A stretch of DNA of 64,000 nt from Ruegeria sp. ANG-R (GCF_000813985.1 NZ_JWLJ01000001.1:1575476-1639475), one strand, 5' to 3'. Positions 37,377 through 47,966 are shown, numbered from the stretch's first letter. Translations and numbers: made by a program. Notes: a model not told the origin generated them from the sequence alone.

Positions 37377-37747
37377 CCAACGACGTTATACCCACGCCCG
37401 CGCATACAGTTGCGCACGATCACTTCTTTGTTCTGGTTCTTGTTGATCACGTCAGCGCCCGCGCCAACCAGAGCGCCGGCCACGGCTGCGCGTCCCAGAT
37501 TGTCGCTGCTGTCCTGAACGATCCCGGTGACGGCGGCGGCACCTGCGGCACCGATAGCCGCGTTACCGGCGGTAGACCCGTCCACGCTGGCTTGTGATGC
37601 GGCAAGTTGCTGACATTGTTGCAGATCGACGTTGTAGTTCGGGCCGACCGGGCCGTCGATCACTGGCTGATAGTTGGCGCCAGTGTTGGTGCAGGCACCG
37701 GCCACCAGAATGGCAGGAAGGATCAGAGAGAGTTTACGATTTGGCAT
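37373..37747 (-). CDS. Small lipoprotein with glycine-zipper segment
   Basis: This 124-residue protein has a signal peptide and lipobox VAGAC (Cys 19). It then has a Gly/Ala-rich zipper (NAAIGAAGAAAVTG, AAVAGALVGAGADV) of the type that associates with membranes, and a C-terminal CMRGRGYNVVG. It lies 3' to murD's strand-mates but convergent with the FAD gene. Role unknown; likely in the outer membrane. Confidence 0.82.
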   Translation of the reverse strand: MPNRKLSLILPAILVAGACTNTGANYQPVIDGPVGPNYNVDLQQCQQLAASQASVDGSTAGNAAIGAAGAAAVTGIVQDSSDNLGRAAVAGALVGAGADVINKNQNKEVIVRNCMRGRGYNVVG

Positions 37748-37850
37748 ATTCCATGACCTCGTTTTGAATTTTCCGAAAGCAAAACCAATAAGTATGGCGC
37801 GTCAAGCAGACAGGCGTACAGATTGGCCAAACCGGCGGTCAATTGCAAAC

Positions 37851-39254
37851 TCAGCTTTTTGAGAGCCGTGATTGCACCTCGGCAATGAAATCATCGCCAC
37901 GCTGTTCAAAGTTGTCGTACTGATCAAAACTGGCCGCTGCCGGGGCCAGCAAAACCGTCTCGCCGGGCTGCGCATCAGCCATGGCTTGTTCAACGGCCTC
38001 CGCCATAGTCGTACAAACCTGTGCATCCGCCGAAAGCCTCATGGCAAATCCAGCGGCCTCGCGCCCGATCACGTAGGCTCGGATCACCTGATCCGCCGCC
38101 CCGTTCAAAGCATCCAGACCACCCTCTTTCTCAAGCCCGCCACAAATCCAACGGATATTTTTGAATGCGCTCAGAGCTTTCAGGGCGCTGTCCACATTAG
38201 TGGCCTTGGAGTCGTTCACATAGGTCACGCCATCTGTCTCGGCTATGATCTGGCTGCGATGCGGCAGTCCCGGGAAACTGTGCAACGCGTCTTCGATTAT
38301 CCGAGGCGCAAGGCCAAGCGACCGACAGGCGGCATAGGCCGCACAGGCGTTCTGGTGGTTATGCGCGCCGGGCAGGCCCTTGATACCTCGCAGGTCGATC
38401 GAACCCGCCTGACGGCCTTTGCGGTATTCCGCGAGATATCCCTTCCGGGCAAAAACCTGCCAGCCCGGCCCGGTCAGTTTGCGCGCAACCGAGATTCGGA
38501 TCACCCGGTCGTCCGTCGGCCCTTCGGACATCTGTCCGGCCAGAAACGCCCCCTCAGCCTCGTCTACGCCGATCACCGCACGGTCCGGTCCACCCTCAGC
38601 AAAGAGGCGGCGCTTTGCGGCGAAATACCCGCCCATACCCCCATGCCGGTCCAGGTGATCGGGCGAGAGATTGGTGAACACCGCCACATCAGGGGTCAGT
38701 GCACGGGCCAATTCGGTCTGATAGCTGCTGAGTTCCAACACCACGACCGCGCCATCGCCGCCCGGATCGATATCCAACACGCCGCGCCCGATATTGCCTG
38801 CAAGCTGCGATTCACGGCCCGCTTCGGTCAGAATATGATGGATCAGTGCGGCGGTCGTCGATTTACCGTTCGATCCCGTCACTGCGATGACGCGCGGAGG
38901 GGTGTCGTAATTGTTCCACTCCGCCCCCGCGAAGGACCGGAAGAACAGTCCGATATCATTGTCGACAGGAACCCCCGCCTCCAGTGCAGCAGCAACCACC
39001 GGGTTCGGAGTAGGATAAAGATGCGGAATACCGGGCGAGACGATCAGCGACGCGATGTCATCAAATATGCCATGCCGGCGCAGATCGGCGCAGGTAAAGC
39101 CTTCGTTCTCAGCGGCCTCGCGCGCAGCGGGGTTATCGTCCCAGCATATCGGTTGCGCCCCGCCCGCCCGCAGGGCCCGCGCCGTGGTCAGACCGGACCG
39201 GCCCAGCCCTAGAACCGCGACCTTCTGCCCTGAAAACCCTTTGACCGGGATCAT
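37851..39254 (-). CDS. murD: UDP-N-acetylmuramoylalanine--D-glutamate ligase
   Basis: This 467-residue Mur ligase starts at ATG 39254 ([18 protein letters not shown]) behind AAGGTGGG. The ATP loop is [10 protein letters not shown], with [20 protein letters not shown] and VNDSKATN following. It adds D-Glu to the stem peptide. A frame upstream to 39323 is not used by homologues. It is separated from mraY by a GC-rich repeat. Confidence 0.96.
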   Translation of the reverse strand: MIPVKGFSGQKVAVLGLGRSGLTTARALRAGGAQPICWDDNPAAREAAENEGFTCADLRRHGIFDDIASLIVSPGIPHLYPTPNPVVAAALEAGVPVDNDIGLFFRSFAGAEWNNYDTPPRVIAVTGSNGKSTTAALIHHILTEAGRESQLAGNIGRGVLDIDPGGDGAVVVLELSSYQTELARALTPDVAVFTNLSPDHLDRHGGMGGYFAAKRRLFAEGGPDRAVIGVDEAEGAFLAGQMSEGPTDDRVIRISVARKLTGPGWQVFARKGYLAEYRKGRQAGSIDLRGIKGLPGAHNHQNACAAYAACRSLGLAPRIIEDALHSFPGLPHRSQIIAETDGVTYVNDSKATNVDSALKALSAFKNIRWICGGLEKEGGLDALNGAADQVIRAYVIGREAAGFAMRLSADAQVCTTMAEAVEQAMADAQPGETVLLAPAAASFDQYDNFEQRGDDFIAEVQSRLSKS

Positions 39255-39309
39255 GCCACCCACCTTCTTTGACTTGAAATTTGCGCCACACTGCACCGAA
39301 GGTTTTCCC

Positions 39310-39402
39310 AAAGGCAAGGGCACGTTCAGGCTCGCGCGGCAGCGCGAGCCGGGCCCAACGGGTGGCAGGGGGCCCGCAGGGCCTCCGAACCCGGCGGGAG
39401 CT
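39310..39402. repeat. GC-rich palindromic intergenic element between mraY and murD
   Basis: The mraY-murD gap holds a perfect 9-bp stem (GGCTCGCGC-GGCA-GCGCGAGCC, 39329-39350) beside two GGGCCC palindromes and a GGCCCTGCGGGCC-type dyad. The style is that of the dispersed REP-like elements common between Rhodobacteraceae genes. Only one clear copy is in this window, so its repeated nature is inference. Confidence 0.5.
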
Positions 39403-40485
39403 TTATCGGACCTTAAGCGTCGCCAGCCCGATCAGCGCCAGAATCAGCGAGATGATCCAGAACCGGATCACGATAGTGGGTTCGGCCCAGCCCTTTTTCT
39501 CGTAATGGTGATGAATCGGGGCCATCAGGAACACACGTTTGCCGGTGCGTTTGAAATACAGCACCTGGATGATCACGCTCAGCGCCTCGACGACGAACAG
39601 CCCTCCGACCACCGCCAACACCAGTTCGTGCTTGGTGGCAACGGCAATCGCGCCCAGCGCTCCACCCAGTGCCAGTGACCCGGTGTCGCCCATGAACACC
39701 GCCGCCGGAGGGGCGTTGTACCACAGGAATCCCAGCCCGCCGCCAAACAGCGCGGCCGTGAAGATCAGTATCTCTCCGGTTCCCGGCACATAATGCACAT
39801 CGAGATATTCCGTAAAGTCGACCCGCCCCACCGCGTAGGCAATCACACCAAGGGTCGATGCTGCGATCATGGCGGGCATGATGGCCAGCCCGTCCAGCCC
39901 GTCGGTCAGGTTCACTGCATTGGCCGCACCCACGATCACGATCACCGCAAAGGGGATATAGAACAGGCCCAGATTGACCAGCGTATCCTTGAACACCGGA
40001 AGCGCCAGCTGGTTCTGAAGATCCGCCGGGTGGTGCAACGTCGCCCAGAGCGAGGCCAACACGGCGATGATCACACCAAGCGCAAGCCGCATCTTGCTGG
40101 AAACGCCCTTTGTGTTCTGTTTCGAAACCTTGGCATAATCATCCGCAAACCCAATCGCCGCATAGGCCAGTGTCACGAACAGCACCATCCACACATAGGG
40201 GTTATCCCAGCGCGCCCAGATAAGGGTCGAAGTCACAAGCGCCCCAACGATCAGCAAGCCGCCCATGGTGGGTGTTCCGGCCTTGGACAGATGCGCCTCG
40301 GGTCCATCATCGCGGATCGGCTGGCCCTTGCCCTGCTTGCGGCGCAGCACGTTGATCAATGGTTTTCCAAACAGAAACCCGAAAATCAGCGCGGTCAAGA
40401 AGGCGCCCCCCGCCCGGAAGGTAATATAGCGGAAGAGGTTCCAGAAATCCCCTCCATCCGACAGGGCGGTCAACCAATAGAGCAT
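39403..40485 (-). CDS. mraY: Phospho-N-acetylmuramoyl-pentapeptide transferase
   Basis: This 360-residue polytopic enzyme transfers phospho-MurNAc-pentapeptide to undecaprenyl phosphate. It has about ten helices, the GTPTMGG loop, FADDYAK (catalytic Asp pair), [10 protein letters not shown] and the HHHYEKKGW segment near the C-terminus. Confidence 0.97.
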   Translation of the reverse strand: MLYWLTALSDGGDFWNLFRYITFRAGGAFLTALIFGFLFGKPLINVLRRKQGKGQPIRDDGPEAHLSKAGTPTMGGLLIVGALVTSTLIWARWDNPYVWMVLFVTLAYAAIGFADDYAKVSKQNTKGVSSKMRLALGVIIAVLASLWATLHHPADLQNQLALPVFKDTLVNLGLFYIPFAVIVIVGAANAVNLTDGLDGLAIMPAMIAASTLGVIAYAVGRVDFTEYLDVHYVPGTGEILIFTAALFGGGLGFLWYNAPPAAVFMGDTGSLALGGALGAIAVATKHELVLAVVGGLFVVEALSVIIQVLYFKRTGKRVFLMAPIHHHYEKKGWAEPTIVIRFWIISLILALIGLATLKVR

Positions 40486-40524
40486 TCCAAAACCTTTCTC
40501 GCACGGGCATCCGCAGCGCGTATA

Positions 40525-41916
40525 TCACTCAAGCGCGCCCCCTTGCCCCATTTTCCGCAGACCGTCAACAATGCACGCCAGCGCCATGCTCAGCGAGCCC
40601 TTGGCCAGCACCGTATCGCCATCACGGATCAACTCGGGCAGCCGCGCAGCCACGTGCGCACTGGTCTCGGTCCAGAGCCCGCGCTTGTCTTCGGGCAGAG
40701 CGTCATGCAACGCCCGCATCAAAGGGCCGATGCAGTGCACCCGATCGATCTGCGCCATCGCGGTCACGTCCGCCATCGCAGCGTGCATCGCCTGCTCCTG
40801 CGCACCCAGTTCCTTCATATCGCCCAGAAAGGCGATTTTGCGTTTTCCAGCCGACGCAGCCAATACATCCAAAGCGGCCTCCATCGAGGTTGGGTTGGCG
40901 TTATAGCTGTCGTCCAGCAGTTCGATCTGACCTCCAGTCGACAAAGCGATCACTTCACGCACGCCGCGCCCCTTGACCGGCGACCAGCGACGCAGGCCAG
41001 CAATGGCCTGATCCAGATCGACGCCCATTTCGACGCAGGCGGCCAGAGCGCCCAACGCGTTCATTGCGAAATGGGTACCGGCAGACTGAACGTCAAATGA
41101 GATGACTTTGCCGTCGGCAACCCCGTGCGCCTGCACGCTGTTCGGCCCCTGCGCCACGTCTGTCAGAGTGTAATCCCGCGCATCGCGGCCAAAGTCCACG
41201 ACCTTCGCATCCCTGTCCCGGGCACAGGCGCGCAGGATGTCAGCATGTTCGATATCGGCATTCACGATGGCCGCGCCTCCCGGCGTCAGCCCGTCAAAGA
41301 TCGCGGCTTTTTCACGGGCAATGCCCGCGACGTTCTCGAACGCCTCCAGGTGGACAGCTGCCACTGTGGTCACCAATCCCACATGCGGCTGAGCCTGACG
41401 AGCCAGAGGGGCGATCTCGCCGGGATGGTTCATACCGATCTCGATCACGGCAAATTCGGTGTCGCGAGGCATCCGGGCCAGCGTCAGCGGCACACCCCAA
41501 TGGTTGTTATAGCTGGCGACGCTGGCATGGGTTTTCCCTTGCGTTTCCAGAATGCTGGCCAGCATTTCCTTGGTCGAGGTCTTGCCGACACTGCCGGTCA
41601 CCCCGACAACACGCGCGGCGCAGCGCTGCCGGGCGGCTTGCCCAAGCGCTTCCAGCCCGGCCTGCACGTCATCGACGATCAACAACGGCGCATCCTCGGA
41701 TACGCCTTCGGGAATATATGAGACCAGTGCCGCGCCCGCGCCTTTCTCCAGCGCTTGTGCCACGAAATCATGACCGTCGCGAGCGGCTTTGAGAGCCACG
41801 AACAGGTCTCCGGGTTGCAGGGTGCGGGTGTCGATGGAAACGCCCGTCGCCTCCCAATCAGCGGTGGTGCGCCCCTTGGTGGCCTCGGCGGCCTCGGCTG
41901 CGGTCCACAGTGTCAT
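40525..41916 (-). CDS. murF: UDP-MurNAc-tripeptide--D-Ala-D-Ala ligase
   Basis: This 463-residue Mur ligase adds the D-Ala-D-Ala made by Ddl. It shows the ATP loop VTGSVGKTSTKE, SYNNHWGVPLTLAR, EIGMNHPGEI and DDSYNANPTSM. Its start overlaps the murE stop by four bases. Confidence 0.96.
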   Translation of the reverse strand: MTLWTAAEAAEATKGRTTADWEATGVSIDTRTLQPGDLFVALKAARDGHDFVAQALEKGAGAALVSYIPEGVSEDAPLLIVDDVQAGLEALGQAARQRCAARVVGVTGSVGKTSTKEMLASILETQGKTHASVASYNNHWGVPLTLARMPRDTEFAVIEIGMNHPGEIAPLARQAQPHVGLVTTVAAVHLEAFENVAGIAREKAAIFDGLTPGGAAIVNADIEHADILRACARDRDAKVVDFGRDARDYTLTDVAQGPNSVQAHGVADGKVISFDVQSAGTHFAMNALGALAACVEMGVDLDQAIAGLRRWSPVKGRGVREVIALSTGGQIELLDDSYNANPTSMEAALDVLAASAGKRKIAFLGDMKELGAQEQAMHAAMADVTAMAQIDRVHCIGPLMRALHDALPEDKRGLWTETSAHVAARLPELIRDGDTVLAKGSLSMALACIVDGLRKMGQGGALE

Positions 41917-43394
41917 GCGACCCTCCCGTCCAAGGCGGCGACCGAAATGCTAGCCTGTTCCACGTCATCGAAGGGCAGAACCTGATCGCCGACGATCTGG
42001 CCGGTTTCGTGCCCCTTGCCCGCGATCAGCAGAGCATCGCCGGGTTGCAGGGCGTCGATGCCACGCAGGATGGCCTCGGCGCGGTCACCGACCTCGGTCG
42101 CCTCAGGTGCGCCCAGCATGACGGCAGCCCGGATGGTGGCCGGGTCCTCGCTGCGCGGGTTATCGTCGGTGACAAAGACCAGATCGGCGTTTTCTGCCGC
42201 AGCCCGCCCCATCAGCGGGCGCTTGGTGGCGTCGCGGTCACCGCCAGCGCCGACGATGGCGATCAGGCGGCCCATGACGTGCGGGCGCATCGCCTTCAGC
42301 GCGGTGGCGACGGCGTCGGGGGTATGCGCGTAATCGACAAACACCGCCGCGCCGTTTTCGCGCGTCGCGGCCAACTGCATCCGACCCCGGACGGTGGTTA
42401 GATGCGGCAGGGTTTCGAACACGCGGTCGGGGTCTTCTCCGGCGGCGATGACCAGGCCGCAGGCCAGCAGGACGTTTTCGGCCTGAAACCCGCCGATCAG
42501 GTTCAGGCGGGTTTGATGAACCTTGCCGCGCCATGAAAAGCGCAGGTCCTGTCCGGTTGCGTCAAAGCGTTGTTTCAGCAAGCAAAGGTCAGAGCCCTCA
42601 GGCCCCACTGTAATGACATTCTGACCGCGCGCTTCGGCGATCTTGCGCATCTCTGCGCCCTTCGGATCGCTGAGGTTAATCACCGCGACACCATCCTCGG
42701 GCAGCACCCGGTCAAACAGGCCCGCCTTGGCGGCGAAATAAGCCTCGAACGTGTCGTGATAATCCAGATGGTCTTGCGTGAAATTCGAGAACCCGGCAGC
42801 CGTCAGATGCACACCATCCAGACGGCGCTGTTCGAGGCCGTGGGACGAGGCCTCCATCGCCGCGTGGGTCACGCCGTTCTCGGCGGCTTCGGCGAGACAG
42901 CGGTGCAACGTGATCGGCTCGGGCGTGGTGTGGGCCAGCGGCGCGGTCCATGCGCCCTCGACCCCGGTGGTGCCGAGGTTGACGGCGGCCAGATCAAGCT
43001 CGGTCCAGATCTGACGGACGAAGCTGGCGATCGAGGTTTTGCCGTTTGTGCCGGTAACGGCCACGATGGTTTGCGGCTGCGTACCGAACCACAGAGCCGC
43101 AGCGCCGGCCAAGGCCTGACGGGGGTCCTCGGTCACGATCAGCGCCGCGTCAGAGGCGGCCAGTTCTCCGGCGGCAATTTCTGCCCCTTCTGCATCGGTC
43201 AGAATGGCGGTAGCGCCCATGCGCAGGGCGTATTGGATGAACTCTCCGCCATGAACGCGGGTGCCGGGCAGCGCTGCGAACAGGAAGCCTTCCCTGACCT
43301 CCCGGCTGTCAACCGCCAATCCGGTGACGTCAGGATTCGCCCCGCCCCGCGCGGTCAGGGCCAGTTCGCTGAGTTTCTTTGACCGATTGCCCAT
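41913..43394 (-). CDS. murE: UDP-MurNAc-L-Ala-D-Glu--meso-diaminopimelate ligase
   Basis: This 493-residue Mur ligase shows VTGTNGKTS, TTPEPITLHRCL, MEASSHGLEQ and the DNPRSEDP motif diagnostic of meso-diaminopimelate-adding enzymes. It starts behind CGAAAGGTGG, 22 bases after ftsI. Confidence 0.97.
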   Translation of the reverse strand: MGNRSKKLSELALTARGGANPDVTGLAVDSREVREGFLFAALPGTRVHGGEFIQYALRMGATAILTDAEGAEIAAGELAASDAALIVTEDPRQALAGAAALWFGTQPQTIVAVTGTNGKTSIASFVRQIWTELDLAAVNLGTTGVEGAWTAPLAHTTPEPITLHRCLAEAAENGVTHAAMEASSHGLEQRRLDGVHLTAAGFSNFTQDHLDYHDTFEAYFAAKAGLFDRVLPEDGVAVINLSDPKGAEMRKIAEARGQNVITVGPEGSDLCLLKQRFDATGQDLRFSWRGKVHQTRLNLIGGFQAENVLLACGLVIAAGEDPDRVFETLPHLTTVRGRMQLAATRENGAAVFVDYAHTPDAVATALKAMRPHVMGRLIAIVGAGGDRDATKRPLMGRAAAENADLVFVTDDNPRSEDPATIRAAVMLGAPEATEVGDRAEAILRGIDALQPGDALLIAGKGHETGQIVGDQVLPFDDVEQASISVAALDGRVA

Positions 43395-43416
43395 GACCCA
43401 CCTTTCGCCGGACAGC

Positions 43417-45204
43417 CTAATTTGAGGTCAGCGTTATAGCAGCGCGCGCCTCAGGCTCAAGCCGAGGTCTGAGGCCCAACAGCGGCGCGACGCGCGCGAT
43501 CAGTTCGGCGGCAACAGGCACGGCGGTCCAACCCGCTGTACGGCGCTTTTCGCCGTAGGCCACGATGGACGGCTCATCGAGCGTGACGATCAGCACATAT
43601 TTCGGGTCGTAGGCCGGGAAGATCGTCGCGAAGGTGGCGATGACCTTATCATCGTAATAGCCACCACGCGGCTTGGGTTTGTCGGCGGTGCCCGTCTTGC
43701 CAGCCACATCATAGCCTGCCACATCGCCAAAGCTGGCGGTGCCGTCGGTGACAACTTTACGCAGCATCTGTTGCGCCTGACTGGCCGTGTTTTCAGACAT
43801 CACGCGAGGACCGTATTGCGGGCCATTGCGGCGCAGGATGGTCGGGCTGACATAGTGCCCGCCATTGGCAATCGCGGCGTAACCGGCGGCCAGATGCATC
43901 GGGCTGGTCGACAGGCCATGGCCGTACGAAATGGTCACGGTGCTCAGTTCACCCCATTTCTTGGGCTTTAGTGGCTCGCCGCCCTTGGCCTCGACAATTT
44001 CGAACGGAGTCGGGTCGAACATCCCCAGAGACCGCAGGAACTCCTGCTGCCGCTTCCCGCCGATCTGCAGCGCCAGACGACCGGTGCCGCGGTTCGAGCT
44101 GTGTACGATCACATCCGCCACGCTGATTTCGCCGTAGTTCTTGCCGTTGAACTCACCAATCGGAAAGCGTCCGATTTTCATCGGGCCGGATGTGTCGATG
44201 ATGGTCTCAGAATTCACCAAACCAAGCTGAACTGCTTGCGCCGCCGTGAATATCTTGAACACCGATCCCAGCTCGTACACGCCCTGCACATACCGATTGA
44301 ACAGCGGGCTGTCCGAGGGATCGAAGCCCGAGGTCGGCGGGCGCGGTCGGTCGTTCGGGTCAAAGGATGGCAACGAGGCAGCCGAGACGACCTCGCCCGT
44401 ATGCGCATTCATCAAAACGGCCGAGGCCCCCTTGGCGTTCATGATCTTCATGCCACCATACAGCACCTGTTCGACCGCCGCCTGAACGGTCAAATCCAGT
44501 GACAGTTGCAGCGGCTTGTTGCCGTTAGCAGGGTCGCGCAGATAGTCGTCGAACTGTTTTTCGACGCCCGCCACTCCGATCACCTCGGCGGCGCTGACGC
44601 CTTCGCGACCAAAACCCGAGCCGCCCAGAATATGCGCCGCCAGCCGGCCGTTGGGATAAAGCCGCATTTCGCGCGGCCCGAACAGAATGCCCGGATCACC
44701 GATGTCATGGACGGCCTGCTTCTGCTCGGGCGATATCCGTTTCTTGATCCACAGGAACTTGCGCTTGCCGGTGAAGTCCTTGACCAGACGCTCTTTCTCC
44801 AGATCGGGGAAGATTGCGACCAGTTGATCGGCGGCAGCGATAGGGTCGATCATCAGGGGGGGCTGTGCGTAGACCGAATAGGTGTCCAGATTGGTCGCCA
44901 GAATGCGCCCCTCGCGGTCAACAATATTGGCGCGCTGCATCGCTATGGACGCCCCCGGCGCATTGGCCAGCGGTTCCTGCGCTTCGGAGGTGGCCAATGC
45001 GCCCATGCGGAAGCCCACGACCGAGAACGCACAGAAAAAGAACAGGCCCAGTACCAGCAGGCGACCTTCGGCACGCGCACGCGCGCGGTCCTTCATGTCT
45101 TCGTGACGCTGGCGGATATTCTCGCGCTCAATCGCCTTCGGGTTTTCACCACGGGCACGGGCGTCAAGAATTCGGGCAAGCGGACGGAGCGGTGTGCGGG
45201 TCAT
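43417..45204 (-). CDS. ftsI: Septal peptidoglycan transpeptidase FtsI (PBP3)
   Basis: This 595-residue bitopic class B penicillin-binding protein has an N-terminal cytoplasmic tail, one helix (LLVLGLFFFCAFSVVGFRMG), a dimerisation domain and the transpeptidase. Active-site motifs are S-x-x-K (GSVFKIF), SSN (HSSNRGTG) and KTG (GKTGTADK). It works with FtsW. ATGA overlap with ftsL. Confidence 0.96.
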   Translation of the reverse strand: MTRTPLRPLARILDARARGENPKAIERENIRQRHEDMKDRARARAEGRLLVLGLFFFCAFSVVGFRMGALATSEAQEPLANAPGASIAMQRANIVDREGRILATNLDTYSVYAQPPLMIDPIAAADQLVAIFPDLEKERLVKDFTGKRKFLWIKKRISPEQKQAVHDIGDPGILFGPREMRLYPNGRLAAHILGGSGFGREGVSAAEVIGVAGVEKQFDDYLRDPANGNKPLQLSLDLTVQAAVEQVLYGGMKIMNAKGASAVLMNAHTGEVVSAASLPSFDPNDRPRPPTSGFDPSDSPLFNRYVQGVYELGSVFKIFTAAQAVQLGLVNSETIIDTSGPMKIGRFPIGEFNGKNYGEISVADVIVHSSNRGTGRLALQIGGKRQQEFLRSLGMFDPTPFEIVEAKGGEPLKPKKWGELSTVTISYGHGLSTSPMHLAAGYAAIANGGHYVSPTILRRNGPQYGPRVMSENTASQAQQMLRKVVTDGTASFGDVAGYDVAGKTGTADKPKPRGGYYDDKVIATFATIFPAYDPKYVLIVTLDEPSIVAYGEKRRTAGWTAVPVAAELIARVAPLLGLRPRLEPEARAAITLTSN

Positions 45205-45569
45205 GGGAACTGCACCTCGCCCAGTGCTTGTGTCTCGGTGATCGCCTGCAGTTCAATCGGGTCAACGATGGGCAGGTCGGGGTCCTCGCCATAAGCGATT
45301 TGATCCGCGCGCCCGAACTGTTCGGCCCGCAACGGCAGCAACCCGAGGCGTTCGAAATTCAGGTCGGCCAATTCACGCAGGCGGTCGGGCCGGTTCAGAT
45401 AGGCCCATTCTGCATTCAGCACCGCCAGCCGCGCCTGCGCTACACCAATCTTTTGCTGCAGGGATTGCGTTTCCCTTACCACCTGCTGCGTGCGGTAGTT
45501 TTCCTGATACGCCCAAAGCGCCAATCCGAAAACGGACAGAGCAGTCAACACATACAAAATACTCTTCAT
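45201..45569 (-). CDS. ftsL: Cell division protein FtsL
   Basis: This 122-residue bitopic protein has a membrane helix at about 3-20 ([18 protein letters not shown]) followed by a periplasmic coiled coil ([21 protein letters not shown]). It overlaps rsmH at its start and ftsI at its stop, four bases each. The identification rests on topology and position as much as sequence, as usual for this fast-evolving protein. Confidence 0.88.
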   Translation of the reverse strand: MKSILYVLTALSVFGLALWAYQENYRTQQVVRETQSLQQKIGVAQARLAVLNAEWAYLNRPDRLRELADLNFERLGLLPLRAEQFGRADQIAYGEDPDLPIVDPIELQAITETQALGEVQFP

Positions 45570-46558
45570 CTTGCCCTTCCCCCCAGTTGCGGCATACCGA
45601 TAGCGCGGGCCTCGATTTCCCCCGCCGGAGCATCCGTACGCACCGCGACGCGCAGCTTGGCCGAGCGTGCGCGTGGGTTTTCCTGCAGTTCCTGTTCATC
45701 CGGGCCCACGGCCTTACGGGTTTTGAGCGTGAATTGCGGCTTCTCCTGCTCCATCTCAGGCGCATAGCGATTGGCGCGTCCGGTTTTACCAGCGCGAGAC
45801 TGGAAGAACCGTTTAACCATACGGTCCTCAATGGAGTGGAAGGTGACAACCGCCAATTGCCCGCCGTGCTTCAAGGCGCGCTCAGCCGCCATAAGCCCTT
45901 GAAACAGCTCTTCATATTCCGCATTCACCGCGATGCGCAGACCCTGAAAGCTGCGCGTCGCCGGGTGTGATTGGCCGGGTTTTGGCCGCGGCAGGCAGGA
46001 TTCGATAATCTCAACCAGCCGCAAAGTCGTTGTGATCGTTTCATCAGCCCGCGCTTTGACGATGGCTTTGGCAATGCGACGGCTGGCGCGTTCTTCGCCG
46101 AAATGAAACAGGATGTCGGCCAGTTGCGCCTCGGTTGCCGTATTGACCAGATCAGCGGCGCTCTCACCCTCCTGGCTCATGCGCATGTCCAGCGGGCCAT
46201 CTTTCATGAAGGAAAAGCCGCGTTCTGCTTGATCCAATTGCATTGAAGAAACGCCAAGGTCCAGCACGACGCCGTCCAAATTTTTCGCATACTCATCCAT
46301 GCGCGAAAACACGCCCTGCTGCATCACCAACCGATCACCGTATTCACCGGCCCAATCCGCAGCCATTGCAAAGGCCAGTGGATCGCGATCCACACCAATG
46401 ACCTTCTCGGCCCCGGCCTCCAGCAGGCCACGGGTATACCCGCCAGCGCCGAAGGTGCCGTCCAGCCAGACACCGGACACAGGCGCCACAGCGGCCAACA
46501 ATGGGCGCAGTAGAACAGGGATGTGAGGTTTATCCGATGAAGTCTGAGCGCCGGCCAT
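45566..46558 (-). CDS. rsmH: 16S rRNA (cytosine-1402-N4) methyltransferase RsmH
   Basis: This 330-residue SAM methyltransferase (formerly MraW) has [17 protein letters not shown] for SAM binding, [11 protein letters not shown] and [15 protein letters not shown] choose ATG 46558 ([12 protein letters not shown]). An ATG at 46570 would overlap mraZ and add four residues. Confidence 0.96.
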   Translation of the reverse strand: MAGAQTSSDKPHIPVLLRPLLAAVAPVSGVWLDGTFGAGGYTRGLLEAGAEKVIGVDRDPLAFAMAADWAGEYGDRLVMQQGVFSRMDEYAKNLDGVVLDLGVSSMQLDQAERGFSFMKDGPLDMRMSQEGESAADLVNTATEAQLADILFHFGEERASRRIAKAIVKARADETITTTLRLVEIIESCLPRPKPGQSHPATRSFQGLRIAVNAEYEELFQGLMAAERALKHGGQLAVVTFHSIEDRMVKRFFQSRAGKTGRANRYAPEMEQEKPQFTLKTRKAVGPDEQELQENPRARSAKLRVAVRTDAPAGEIEARAIGMPQLGGRAR

Positions 46559-46562
46559 GCCG

Positions 46563-47066
46563 TCACCCATCCCCGATGCCGTCGAGATACTGCATAGGAT
46601 CGAAATCCTCTGGCAGATCGTCCAGCCATTCCTCGGTCGTGGCCAGTTCTTCGGCCTCGTATGTCTCGGGTTTCCAGATCTGGAAAGTGTCACCCGCGGC
46701 GATAAAGAAAGCCTCTTTCTCAAGATCGATCTTGTTACGCAACTTGGCAGGCAGAACCAGTCGGCCGGTTTCATCCACATTGGTCGGAAAAGATTGCCCG
46801 TGGAATAAGCGCTGCAACATACGGCGCTGCATCGAGCCACGCGGCAGCGCGTCGATCTTGGCGTCCACCTCGTCGATCGCTTCCATCGTATAGCACTCAA
46901 GGTATTTGCGGCGGTGGTCGCCATAGACAATCACCAGTTCAGGATTGTCACCGGGCTGCCAGTTGGGATCGGACGCTTCAAGCACACGGCGAAACGAGGC
47001 CGGGATCGAGACCCTGCCCTTCGTGTCCACCTTATGGTGGCTTTCACCTCTAAACCTGCGCGCCAA
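46563..47066 (-). CDS. mraZ: Transcriptional regulator MraZ
   Basis: This 167-residue protein has two AbrB-like halves, each with the DxxGR signature ([14 protein letters not shown] and [14 protein letters not shown]). MraZ binds the promoter region of its own operon and represses dcw transcription in E. coli. The start is TTG 47066 with AAGGGA nine bases upstream. It is longer at the C-terminus than E. coli MraZ, with an acidic tail. A terminator-bearing leader precedes it. Confidence 0.95.
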   Translation of the reverse strand: MARRFRGESHHKVDTKGRVSIPASFRRVLEASDPNWQPGDNPELVIVYGDHRRKYLECYTMEAIDEVDAKIDALPRGSMQRRMLQRLFHGQSFPTNVDETGRLVLPAKLRNKIDLEKEAFFIAAGDTFQIWKPETYEAEELATTEEWLDDLPEDFDPMQYLDGIGDG

Positions 47067-47120
47067 GACGACTGTCCCTTTCGCTTGCGCCCCACCTCAA
47101 AATTCACGTTCCCCCGGATG

Positions 47121-47161
47121 AAAAACGGCGGGTTGATCTGCTGCCACTGATCAACCCGCCG
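47121..47161 (-). terminator. Intrinsic terminator (attenuator) in the mraZ leader
   Basis: CGGCGGGTTGATC and GATCAACCCGCCG form a perfect 13-bp stem with a 10-base loop, followed on the minus strand by TTTTT. A small hairpin CCCGC-TGT-GCGGG at 47168-47180 lies just upstream in the transcript. Its CCCGC could instead pair with the GCGGG of the terminator's first arm, which would act as an antiterminator. Confidence 0.88.
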
Positions 47162-47330
47162 CATTGACCCGCTGTGCGGGATGTCCAGCTGCGCGCGCCA
47201 CCTGGGGGGATGTCTGCTCGCCCGCGCGCCGGATCTGTTGAGTGATGAAAGCGAGATGCCTGTATGAAACCTGTTTTTGTATTTTTGGTTCGGGGTCGTT
47301 TGGCGCCCCTTAACTGTCCTCGCCCTCATC
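47121..47330 (-). ncRNA. UpsM-like leader RNA upstream of mraZ
   Basis: The stretch between the AT-rich promoter zone and mraZ ends in a strong intrinsic terminator about 55 bases before the mraZ start. In Rhodobacter sphaeroides the dcw leader is likewise cut short to give an abundant sRNA of about 200 nt called UpsM ('upstream of mraZ'). The 3' end is set by the hairpin; the 5' end given here is only an estimate from the R. sphaeroides length. The assignment is by position and structure, not sequence alignment. Confidence 0.6.
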
Positions 47331-47966
47331 GGGTACACAAGGGATGCCATGGGAATTCATGGAAATCAATAGAATTTTTTTCCAAAAAGATCGCTGTACC
47401 CATCGAGGCAAGGACGGATCAATCAAATTCAAGAAGAAAAGCCCTACAAATTGATCCAATTGTAAAACAATACACCATATATATGCAAAATAGAGCCAAA
47501 GAACTTCTTCCCACGATTTCCCATTAATTTTTCATACCGGCAGCAAATTCACGAGAATACCCAACAGAACCCAGCCACAAAGGACGAATCACAGATGCAT
47601 GACAGGCCATTCCCACGCCTGACCCATACTTTCCCATATCATCGCTGTGTCACCGACCGGAGCAGAGACAAGAGATGCTCCCTCCTACTGAAAACCGACG
47701 AAACATGCCCAAACAAACGCCAGTCCCGCCTAAGGTATAGGCACCCTTAATCAAAGCCTCAAAACGGCCAAACCCCATCCGCACGCGAAAACCTATATTT
47801 TCAAGGCAATTATTAGGGCTGGCCGGAATATCCCGACAATCCATGCGCTTGCTGCATAGCAGCATTGACGACGCGAAGTATTGTGCAATCGCAGCATTTG
47901 CCTATTTTCACCGTCAAGCAAGCGCCGAACGATGTCGGTAGCAACAAGAACAAACGGATGACGAAG

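Larger units (their letters stand above)
47067..47966. promoter_or_regulatory. Divergent dcw / DUF1127 intergenic region
   Basis: This 900-base region has its mraZ side (to about 47340) occupied by the leader RNA described separately. The centre (47350-47560) is strongly AT-rich and should carry the dcw promoter on the minus strand. The right part leads to the DUF1127 gene and contains the dyad TGCTGC-ATA-GCAGCA at 47850-47864, a possible operator. I could not resolve -35/-10 pairs. No real ORF was found. Confidence 0.5.
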
